Source of the DNA: JABDOU01 sp041609995
GTDB taxonomy: Bacteria; Actinomycetota; Acidimicrobiia; Spongiisociales; SHLN01
Reading direction: 5' to 3'
Length of the DNA stretch: 9,508 nt
Assembly: GCA_041609995.1 (NCBI GenBank)
Contig: JBFIPU010000099.1
Location: 1-9,508, forward strand
A model generated the notes under the pieces. That model worked only from the letters and a program-made list of their open reading frames with translations, ran no database searches and was not told the DNA's origin. Shown here in pieces: positions 1 to 5,661 of the stretch. Each line of letters starts with the position of its first letter. Positions within the stretch are counted from its first letter, which is position 1. A program made the translations under genes and the position numbers.

Positions 1-29
1 CCGACCCGAAAGCGGGCAAGAAGAAGTAG
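1..29 (+). CDS. C-terminal tail of a plus-strand gene (possibly RecA or RecX), partial
   Basis: Reading from base 3, the window opens with codons for DPKAGKKK and a TAG stop at 27-29. Only eight residues are visible, so the sequence alone does not identify the protein. In Actinobacteria the genes upstream of this operon are usually recA and recX, and some actinobacterial RecA proteins end in a lysine/alanine-rich tail, so RecA is the best guess and RecX the alternative. Identification is by synteny only. Confidence 0.45.
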
Positions 30-30
30 G

Positions 31-99
31 CGGCAACCCTTCGGGTTGCTTGGGAGAACTTGGACCCCACCTGCGGCGGTGTCCATGTTCTCCAGGCGT
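31..99 (+). repeat. Two-hairpin intergenic repeat, copy 1
   Basis: This is the first of three identical 69-bp units, starting 2 bp after the upstream stop codon. Hairpin 1 (33-49) is GCAACCC-TTC-GGGTTGC, a perfect 7-bp stem. Hairpin 2 (53-93) pairs GGAGAAC with GTTCTCC, then TGGAC with GTCCA across one T-T mismatch, around a GC-rich loop. Similarity to copy 3 continues past the core to 115, ending in TTGGTCCTGATT (104-115), so the full unit is about 85 bp with two mismatches. No T-tract follows, so it is not a classical Rho-independent terminator. It resembles REP/BIME-type elements or a transcript-end stabiliser; this is inference. Confidence 0.85.
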
Positions 100-166
100 T
101 GCCTTGGTCCTGATTCGAGGTGGGGCTGGTGTTGGGTTCGGGACAGGTGTTTCTGGAACCAGTGTC

Positions 167-235
167 CGGCAACCCTTCGGGTTGCTTGGGAGAACTTGGA
201 CCCCACCTGCGGCGGTGTCCATGTTCTCCAGGCGT
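167..235 (+). repeat. Two-hairpin intergenic repeat, copy 2
   Basis: This copy is identical to copy 1 over all 69 bases, including both hairpins. It follows 67 bp of non-repeated sequence and is separated from copy 3 by only 2 bp (GG). It lacks the 16-bp tail (ending TTGGTCCTGATT) that follows copies 1 and 3, as if copy 3 had been inserted or duplicated directly behind its core. Confidence 0.85.
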
Positions 236-237
236 GG

Positions 238-306
238 CGGCAACCCTTCGGGTTGCTTGGGAGAACTTGGACCCCACCTGCGGCGGTGTCCATGTTCTCC
301 AGGCGT
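238..306 (+). repeat. Two-hairpin intergenic repeat, copy 3
   Basis: This is a third identical 69-bp copy. The similarity to copy 1 extends to base 322 through the shared tail TTGGTCCTGATT (311-322), with two mismatches in the extension. The lack of any divergence among three copies points to recent duplication or gene conversion. Confidence 0.85.
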
Positions 307-393
307 TTCTTTGGTCCTGATTGGATCGGTGGCCGGGGGTCGTCGGGTCGCCTCGTCAAGAGCTCCGGGTTGCGGGCAAACCTCCGATTGTGC

Positions 394-477
394 GGGAACC
401 CGTAGGGTGGCCTGGGAGAGTTCACATCACCCTCGGCGCCGTGTGCATGTTCCAAGCGAGGTTCAGCGTTGGTTCTG
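394..477 (+). repeat. Decayed copy 4 of the two-hairpin repeat
   Basis: This stretch aligns with the 69-bp unit along its length (shared blocks such as AACCC, GGGT, TGGGAGA, TGCATGTTCC-like and AGCG) but has many substitutions. It ends in TTGGTTCTG (469-477), matching the extended tail of copies 1 and 3. A short stem ACCC-GTA-GGGT (398-408) replaces hairpin 1, and CACAT/GTGTG (423-427 with 441-445) gives a different stem in the hairpin 2 position. It looks like an older copy of the same element. The rest of 307-510 shows no gene or other recognisable feature. Confidence 0.6.
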
Positions 478-495
478 GTCGGTTAGGCCGGCCAT

Positions 496-520
496 CCTGT
501 CAGGGAGGATTCACGACAGG
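496..520 (-). terminator. Inverted repeat around the acetyltransferase stop codon
   Basis: CCTGTC (496-501) and GACAGG (515-520) form a perfect 6-bp stem with a 13-nt loop that contains the TGA stop of the minus-strand gene. The palindrome GGCCGGCC (486-493) lies just beyond. No U-tract follows, so intrinsic termination is doubtful. The structure may only mark the 3' end of the transcript. Confidence 0.25.
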
Positions 521-990
521 CGTTTTTCGAACCATTGGCCGGCGTAGGGGTTGTCGTTGTATGGGGGGATTTCCCGGTACCCGGCACTGCGGTAGAAGGC
601 GCTGGCAACCGGCAGGTGCGTGCTGGTGTCGAGCCGGACCGTGTGGTGACCCATTGCTCGCGCCCGATCTTCGAGGTCGGCCAACAGCCGTCGGCCCAGA
701 CCCCGGCCTCGTTGGTCGGGGTGGATCCACATTCGCTTGATCTCGGCCACCCCCGGTTCCAGGGTCTTGACCGCGCCGCAACCGACGGTCTCGCCCGCCA
801 GCCGAGCGAGAACGAAACAACCGTGGGGTTCGGTGGTGTCCTCGGGGGTGAGCGCCATCCATTCCTGAGGGTCGAATCCGGAAGGAAACATGTCATCGAG
901 CTCGGTGTAGTAAGCGTTGAGGCTGGCTTGCGCATCGGGCTCTGAGGCGGCGACCGTCTCGAACGATAGGGCCGCGAAATGATCTGACAC
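511..990 (-). CDS. GNAT-family N-acetyltransferase
   Basis: The product is 159 residues, the usual length of a single-domain GNAT enzyme, which moves an acetyl group from acetyl-CoA to an amine. The substrate cannot be read from the sequence. The diagnostic motif A, which holds the CoA pyrophosphate, is clear: MWIHPDQRGRGLGRRLL at about residues 87-103, with the Q/R-x-x-G-x-G core at 93-99. Before it lies the beta strand AEIKRMWI, and after it the C-terminal VASAFYRSAGYREI segment typical of the family (the AxxFYxxxGF motif). The start is GTG at 990-988. No good Shine-Dalgarno precedes it, and a TANNNT hexamer 6 nt upstream suggests a leaderless transcript. The gene is divergent from the rny operon and appears to be a stand-alone cytoplasmic enzyme. 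I see no pathway link to its neighbours. Confidence 0.88.
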   Translation of the reverse strand: MSDHFAALSFETVAASEPDAQASLNAYYTELDDMFPSGFDPQEWMALTPEDTTEPHGCFVLARLAGETVGCGAVKTLEPGVAEIKRMWIHPDQRGRGLGRRLLADLEDRARAMGHHTVRLDTSTHLPVASAFYRSAGYREIPPYNDNPYAGQWFEKRLS

Positions 991-996
991 GCCGCC

Positions 997-1002
997 AGGG
1001 TA
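997..1002 (-). promoter_or_regulatory. Possible -10 element for a leaderless acetyltransferase mRNA
   Basis: On the minus strand TACCCT fits the TANNNT -10 pattern and ends 6 nt before the GTG start. This is the spacing expected when transcription begins at the start codon, as is common in Actinobacteria. No convincing -35 is found at 16-18 nt. Confidence 0.3.
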
Positions 1003-1075
1003 GCGCCGGGTAGGGTGTCGATCGGGCGGCCGAGTTAGCGACGTATTTCGCGGTTTAGGTATTTGACATGGGGCC

Positions 1076-1102
1076 TACACTGTGAAACAGACGAGCGAGG
1101 AC
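1076..1102 (+). promoter_or_regulatory. Probable -10 element and ribosome binding site of the rny operon
   Basis: TACACT (1076-1081) fits TANNNT and would place the transcript start near 1088. GAGG at 1097-1100 lies 7 nt before the ATG at 1108 and is a reasonable Shine-Dalgarno. The matching -35 is weak (TTTAGG, 1054-1059). A perfect TTGACA at 1063-1068 is only 7 nt from the -10, too close to pair with it. The 117-bp gap between the two divergent starts must hold promoters for both genes. Confidence 0.35.
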
Positions 1103-1107
1103 TGCTG

Positions 1108-2607
1108 ATGGATGTTGTGCAATGGATCATGGCCATCGTCGTTGGCATAGTTCTCGGTGGCGCGGTGGCCTACCGGTTGGGGACGCGTTCGAGCGGATCC
1201 GCCGAACGGCTGAGGGCACAGAAGGTCCTTGAACAGGCCGAGGGGGAGGCCCGGGCCCAGGCACTCGCCCACCGTGAGCAGGTCGAAACGGAGCTCGCTC
1301 ACCAGAGGCTCGAGGTCGAGACGGCGCAGGAGCGGATCCAGCATCGGGAGACGACCCTGGAACAACGGGCCGCCAACCTCGCCGCCCGAGAAGAGTCGGT
1401 CGCCTCGCGTGAGAACCTGGCTGCCGAGATGGAAGAGGACCTGATCGCCAGTCAAGAGCTGGCACGGGAAGAGCTGGAGCGCATCTCCTCACTCGATCAC
1501 GAGTCGGCCAAGGACGAGCTGATGGCGATCGTGGAAGAAGAAGTTCGCCGGGATTCGATGGTGCTCGTGCGCGAAGCCGAGATGCAGGCCCGTGAAGAAG
1601 CCGAGCGGCGGGCCCGGCGAATTCTCGCCACCGCCATTCAACGACTCTCGGCCGACGTGGTCACGGAGACCACGGTTTCGGTCGTCCACCTGCCCACCGA
1701 CGACATGAAGGGCCGGATCATCGGTCGTGACGGGCGCAACATCCGGGCGTTCGAACAAGCCTCGGGCGTGACGCTCATCGTCGACGACACCCCGGGTTCG
1801 GTGTCCCTGAGCTCGTTCGACCCGGTGCGGCGCGAGATCGCCCGGGTGGCGCTCAACAAACTCGTGGCCGATGGCCGTATTCATCCCAGCAGCATCGAAG
1901 AATCGGTGATGAAGGCCACGGCGGAGGTCGAGCAGTCCATTCGCGACGCAGGCGAGTGGGTGTTGCTCGAAGTCGGGGTCTCCCGGATGGAATCGGAGAT
2001 GGTCACTCTGCTCGGCCGCCTGAAATACCGCACGTCTTACGGACAAAGTGTTCTGGATCACTCGGTCGAGGCGGCCGCACTGGCCGGGTTGCTGGCCGCC
2101 GAACTGGGCATGGAACAGGGTCCCGCCAAGCGAGCGGCCCTGCTGCACGACATCGGCAAAGCAGTCAGCCACGAGGTCGGAGGCTCCCACGCGCTGGTCG
2201 GCGCCGAGATCGCCCGCCGCTTCGGTGAGGACGCCGCCATCGTCCACGCTATCGAAGCCCACCACAACGAAGTCGAGCCGAGGACGGTGCTGGCAGTGAT
2301 CACCCAGGCCGCCGATGCCATCTCGGCCGCTCGCCCCGGCGCCCGACGCGAACAGCTCGACACCTACGTCAGGCGGCTGGCGAACATCGAAGAGCTGGCC
2401 CTGACTTTCGAAGGAGTCGAGAAGGTGTACGCCATGCAAGCCGGTCGCGAGCTGCGGGTGATTGTCGATCCGGGAGTGGTCGACGACGTCGAGTCGTCGA
2501 ACCTGGCGAGGAGGATCGCCAAGAAGATCGAAGCCGATGTGCAGTACCCGGGTCAGGTTCAGGTGACGGTTATCAGGGAGTTGCGTAGTACCTTCTACGC
2601 CCAATGA
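1108..2607 (+). CDS. rny: Ribonuclease Y
   Basis: RNase Y is a membrane-anchored endoribonuclease that starts mRNA decay. The 499-residue product has the full family layout: an N-terminal membrane helix (about residues 4-22), a long charged coiled coil (about 30-175), a KH RNA-binding domain with GRIIGRDGRNIRAFE (GxxG at 206-209), an HD metal-dependent phosphohydrolase domain with LLHDIGKA (H347, D348), HHNE near 385-388 and the family signature AADAISAARPGAR, then the conserved C-terminal region. Length and motifs agree with intact, active members. The ATG at 1108 is chosen because it has GAGG upstream and puts the membrane helix at the N-terminus; a TTG 45 nt upstream would overlap the promoter. 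Its stop overlaps the miaB start (ATGA, 2604-2607), so the two are probably translationally coupled. RNase Y is absent from many familiar Actinobacteria, which helps narrow the host. Confidence 0.96.
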   Translation: MDVVQWIMAIVVGIVLGGAVAYRLGTRSSGSAERLRAQKVLEQAEGEARAQALAHREQVETELAHQRLEVETAQERIQHRETTLEQRAANLAAREESVASRENLAAEMEEDLIASQELAREELERISSLDHESAKDELMAIVEEEVRRDSMVLVREAEMQAREEAERRARRILATAIQRLSADVVTETTVSVVHLPTDDMKGRIIGRDGRNIRAFEQASGVTLIVDDTPGSVSLSSFDPVRREIARVALNKLVADGRIHPSSIEESVMKATAEVEQSIRDAGEWVLLEVGVSRMESEMVTLLGRLKYRTSYGQSVLDHSVEAAALAGLLAAELGMEQGPAKRAALLHDIGKAVSHEVGGSHALVGAEIARRFGEDAAIVHAIEAHHNEVEPRTVLAVITQAADAISAARPGARREQLDTYVRRLANIEELALTFEGVEKVYAMQAGRELRVIVDPGVVDDVESSNLARRIAKKIEADVQYPGQVQVTVIRELRSTFYAQ

Positions 2608-3989
2608 CACCTGACTCGGAAACAGTCCTTCTGGCAGCCCCCACGCGCCGCGAGCGACGCGTGCCCACCCGTCCCGGGAAGCGTTATTACATTCGCACGT
2701 TCGGCTGCCAGATGAACGAGCATGATTCCGAGCGGATCGCCGGGCTGCTCGAGGCGGACGGCATGGTGTCGGCGACCTCGGTGGACGACGCCGACCTGGT
2801 CGTTCTCAACACCTGCGCCATCCGCGAAAACGCCGACAATCGCCTCTACGGGAACCTGGGGCAGCTGAAAGCCGACAAGGACCGGCGCCCCGGGCTCCAG
2901 ATCGCTGTCGGCGGCTGCCTCGCCCAAAAGGATCGCGGCGGCGTGATCGAACGGGCTCCATGGGTCGACGTCGTTTTCGGCACCCACAACATCGACCGGC
3001 TGGTATCGCTGCTCGACCAGGCCGACGAATGGGGGCCGGTGACGGAGATACTCGAGGCGTCCACCGAGGTTCCCGACCTGCCCGCCCGGCGCGACGACCC
3101 GCACCGGGCCTGGGTCACCATCATGATCGGCTGCAACAACTCTTGCACGTTTTGCATCGTCCCGGCTCTGCGGGGAGCCGAAATCAGCCGCCGACCTGCC
3201 GACGTGTTGTCAGAGGTGCGGCGCTTGGTGGCCGACGGCGTCGTTGAAGTGACGCTGCTTGGCCAGAACGTGAACTCCTATGGTCGAGACCTCGACCTCG
3301 GGGGACGCAAGCCGCTGTTCGCCGACCTGCTCCGCCAGGTCGGTTCGGTGCCAGGCCTGGAACGCATCTTCTACACCAGCCCCCATCCCAAGGACTTCAA
3401 CCGCGACGTGGCGGAGGCCATGGCCGAGACTCCGGCGGTGTGCGAACACCTCCACCTGCCGCTCCAGTCCGGGTCTGATCGCATTCTGGCGGCCATGCAC
3501 CGCGGATACAACGCCGAACGCTTTCTGGCCAAGGTCGAGATGGCCCGCGACGTGTATCCCCAACTGGCGCTGACGACCGACATCATCGTGGGCTTTCCCG
3601 GTGAGACCGAGGACGACTTTACGGCAACTCTGGAAGTGGTGGCGGCGGCTCGCTTCGACGGTGCCTTCACATTCATCTACTCGCCCCGGCCTGGCACCAG
3701 CGCCGCCGGGATGGTCGACGAGTTCGTCGATCCCGACGTGGTGCAGGAGCGATACCTACGGCTCACGGCCTTGCAGGATCGCATATCGTTGGAACAGAAC
3801 GAGGCAAGCGTGGGCAGCAGGCTCGAGCTGCTCAGTGCCGGTCCCTCTCGCAAGAACGGTTCGGTGACCTCGGGACGCAGCCGCACCAACAAGACGGTGA
3901 ACGTGCCGGGAGAGATCGCCGCCGGCCAGTTGTTCGAGGCCCAGGTGGTGCAGGCCCATCCCCATCACCTGACGGGTCGTCTGGTCTGA
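2604..3989 (+). CDS. miaB: tRNA-2-methylthio-N6-dimethylallyladenosine synthase MiaB
   Basis: MiaB is a radical-SAM methylthiotransferase that converts i6A37 in tRNA to ms2i6A37. The 461-residue product has all three domains. The N-terminal UPF0004 domain carries the cysteines of the auxiliary 4Fe-4S cluster (C35 in TFGCQMN, C71 in NTCAIRE, C105 in GGCLAQ). The radical-SAM core has GCNNSCTFC with CxxxCxxC at C177, C181 and C184. A TRAM RNA-binding domain fills about 390-461. Motifs such as LLGQNVNSYG, LPLQSGSDRIL and DIIVGFPGETEDDF are typical of MiaB. The usual VPYVRG after the cluster motif reads VPALRG here, a small variation. The ATG lies inside the rny stop. The stop TGA (3987-3989) overlaps the proposed CTG start of miaA, which makes the MiaB substrate, so the two tRNA-modification enzymes are probably co-translated. 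Confidence 0.97.
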   Translation: MTPDSETVLLAAPTRRERRVPTRPGKRYYIRTFGCQMNEHDSERIAGLLEADGMVSATSVDDADLVVLNTCAIRENADNRLYGNLGQLKADKDRRPGLQIAVGGCLAQKDRGGVIERAPWVDVVFGTHNIDRLVSLLDQADEWGPVTEILEASTEVPDLPARRDDPHRAWVTIMIGCNNSCTFCIVPALRGAEISRRPADVLSEVRRLVADGVVEVTLLGQNVNSYGRDLDLGGRKPLFADLLRQVGSVPGLERIFYTSPHPKDFNRDVAEAMAETPAVCEHLHLPLQSGSDRILAAMHRGYNAERFLAKVEMARDVYPQLALTTDIIVGFPGETEDDFTATLEVVAAARFDGAFTFIYSPRPGTSAAGMVDEFVDPDVVQERYLRLTALQDRISLEQNEASVGSRLELLSAGPSRKNGSVTSGRSRTNKTVNVPGEIAAGQLFEAQVVQAHPHHLTGRLV

Positions 3990-4888
3990 AGCCGATCCTG
4001 GCGCTCGTCGGGACGACCGGAAGCGGTAAGACCGACGCCTCACTGGAGCTGGCCGAGCGCCTGGGAGCGGAAATCGTGTCGGTGGACTCGATGCAGGTGT
4101 ATCGGGGAATGGACATCGGCACCTCCAAGGTCCCGGCTGTGGTCCGCCGCCGGATTCCGCACCACATGATCGACCTCGTCGACCCTTCTGCTTCCTACGA
4201 CGTGGCGGCATTCCAGAAGGCGGGCCGGGAGGCAATCGCCGGGATTCGGGCACGCAGCCGGCGCGTGCTCATCGTCGGTGGCTCCGGGCTACACCTGCGA
4301 TCGCTCATCGACCCGATGGAGCCGAGGCCCACCGATCCGGCCGTTCGGGCGGAGCTGTCCACCGAGCCGACCCAGGCACTGGTCGAACGGCTGCTGGCCG
4401 CCGATCCCCCGGCGGCGGGTGTGGTCGACCTCGCCAACCGGCGGAGGGTGCTGCGAGCGGTAGAGGTTTTCGTGTTGACGGGCGAGACGCCTTCCGCGCG
4501 TCACGGGACCGAGGCCGCCCGCCGGTACCGGGAGTACCAGTCGCTCGAACCGGTCAGTCTGCTCGGCCTGGATGCGGGGACCGAAACGCAAGAGCGCATA
4601 CGAGCCCGAACCGCTCGCATGCTCGCCGACGGACTGGTGGCGGAGGTGAAATCGCTCCGGCACCGTCTCGGGCCCACAGCAAAAACGGCCGTGGGCTATC
4701 GCGAGGTGCTCGACCATCTGACCGGAGCCTTCTCAGAGAAAGAGCTTCCAGCCGCCATCGGGCGGTCGACGCTCAGCCTGGTCAAACGCCAAAGGACCTT
4801 TTTCCGCCGCGATCCCCGCATATCATGGCTGCCGTGGTCGGCAGACCCGACCGCGGTAGCCTCCGTCGCGCTGGAACACTGGCAGTAG
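3986..4888 (+). CDS. miaA: tRNA dimethylallyltransferase MiaA, probable CTG start
   Basis: MiaA transfers a dimethylallyl group to N6 of A37 in tRNAs that read UNN codons, giving the i6A that MiaB then methylthiolates. From the CTG at 3986 the product is 300 residues, the normal length, and begins MKPILALVGTTGSGKT, which contains the P-loop (G9 to T16). Further family motifs are SVDSMQVYRGMDIGTSK (with D34 and D43), VGGSGLHLRSLI and TAVGYREVLDHL. The first ordinary start codon in frame is a GTG at 4076, which would delete the P-loop. I found no ATG, GTG or TTG in frame for more than 200 nt upstream. CTG at 3986 overlaps the miaB stop as CTGA, the same geometry as ATGA at the rny-miaB junction, and GGGT (3974-3977) is a weak Shine-Dalgarno. 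GLH replaces the more usual GLY. The gene is clear; the exact start is inferred. Confidence 0.93.
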   Translation: MKPILALVGTTGSGKTDASLELAERLGAEIVSVDSMQVYRGMDIGTSKVPAVVRRRIPHHMIDLVDPSASYDVAAFQKAGREAIAGIRARSRRVLIVGGSGLHLRSLIDPMEPRPTDPAVRAELSTEPTQALVERLLAADPPAAGVVDLANRRRVLRAVEVFVLTGETPSARHGTEAARRYREYQSLEPVSLLGLDAGTETQERIRARTARMLADGLVAEVKSLRHRLGPTAKTAVGYREVLDHLTGAFSEKELPAAIGRSTLSLVKRQRTFFRRDPRISWLPWSADPTAVASVALEHWQ

Positions 4889-4896
4889 ATACCACC

Positions 4897-5658
4897 ATGG
4901 AACTCCGATTCACGAAGATGCACGGTCTCGGCAACGACTTTGTGGTTGTCGACGGACCGGTCGAGCTCGCGAGGAAGGCCATCGTGGCGTTGTGCGATCG
5001 GCGCCGCGGCGTCGGCGCCGACGGGGTTCTGGTGGTCTCTCCAATGTCTTCCGAGGTGGTCGGCATGCGCTACTTCAACGCCGACGGGGGAGTGGCCGAG
5101 ATGTGCGGCAACGGTATTCGCTGTGTTGCTCGTTACGCTTTCGATCGGAGCCTTGTGGCATCCAAGGCATTCACCGTCCAAACGGACGCCGGACCCTATC
5201 CGGTGGAGCTAGTGGGCGCAGGCCGGGTCAGCACCTATCTGGCGCGCTCCGAACACGGCGGAAACCTCTCGGTGGGAGACCTGGAGCTGCACAAGGTCAG
5301 CATGGGCAACCCCCACGCTGTCACGTTTGTCGACGACCTCGAGGGTGCCCCCGTCGTCACTCGCGGTCCCGAGATCGAGCTCCATCCCGAATTCCCGGAT
5401 CGAACCAACGTCGAGTTCGTCCGGGTCGATGCGATGGACCGGGTATCCGTGCGAACCTGGGAGCGAGGCGTCGGTGAAACTCAGGCGTGCGGCACGGGAG
5501 CAGGGGCGGCGGTGGTGGCGGCCCACGCTCGCGGTCTGGTCGGTCCTGACGTGACGGTCGGCCTCCGCGGGGGTGAGCTGGCGATTCGGCTGGAGAACGG
5601 CGATGTGTGGCAGGAGGGCCCGGCGAACTATGTGTTCACGGGCTCGATCGAGGTCTGA
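4897..5658 (+). CDS. dapF: Diaminopimelate epimerase
   Basis: DapF interconverts LL- and meso-diaminopimelate, the last step before lysine and the source of the peptidoglycan cross-link residue. The 253-residue product starts MELRFTKMHGLGNDFVVVD, the canonical N-terminus. The two catalytic cysteines are in place: C70 in EMCGNGIRC and C198 in QACGTGAGA. MGNPHAV (136-142), RTNVEF (169-174) and WERGVGET (188-195) are substrate-binding segments of the family. The ATG at 4897 lies 8 nt after the miaA stop and gives the family N-terminus exactly; an ATG at 4825 would add 24 unrelated residues and overlap miaA. It is the last gene of the operon: its stop is 3 bp from the stop of the convergent beta-helix gene, leaving no room for a separate intergenic terminator. 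Confidence 0.97.
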   Translation: MELRFTKMHGLGNDFVVVDGPVELARKAIVALCDRRRGVGADGVLVVSPMSSEVVGMRYFNADGGVAEMCGNGIRCVARYAFDRSLVASKAFTVQTDAGPYPVELVGAGRVSTYLARSEHGGNLSVGDLELHKVSMGNPHAVTFVDDLEGAPVVTRGPEIELHPEFPDRTNVEFVRVDAMDRVSVRTWERGVGETQACGTGAGAAVVAAHARGLVGPDVTVGLRGGELAIRLENGDVWQEGPANYVFTGSIEV

Positions 5659-5661
5659 GGG

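Noticed and set aside
31..306. CRISPR array
   Set aside because: Only three 69-bp copies, with gaps of 67 and 2 bp, do not fit repeat-spacer architecture, and there are no cas genes.
46..547. Several overlapping open frames in the repeat region
   Set aside because: Their translations are just the 69-bp repeat read in different frames, rich in Cys, Trp, Gly and Arg, without a ribosome binding site or known motif.
1063..1068. Perfect TTGACA upstream of rny
   Set aside because: No -10 hexamer lies 16-18 nt downstream, and the good TACACT is only 7 nt away, so it cannot be the -35 of that promoter.
1489..2610. 373-codon open frame on the minus strand opposite rny
   Set aside because: It is fully antisense to the conserved RNase Y gene and shows no recognisable motifs.
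3740..3989. Programmed frameshift giving a MiaB-MiaA fusion
   Set aside because: The miaA frame is open upstream for over 200 nt, but no slippery heptamer or downstream stem is evident, and both proteins are complete as separate products.
4825..4896. Upstream ATG for dapF adding 24 residues
   Set aside because: It would overlap miaA by 64 nt and precede the canonical MELRFTKMHGLGNDF start with unrelated residues.
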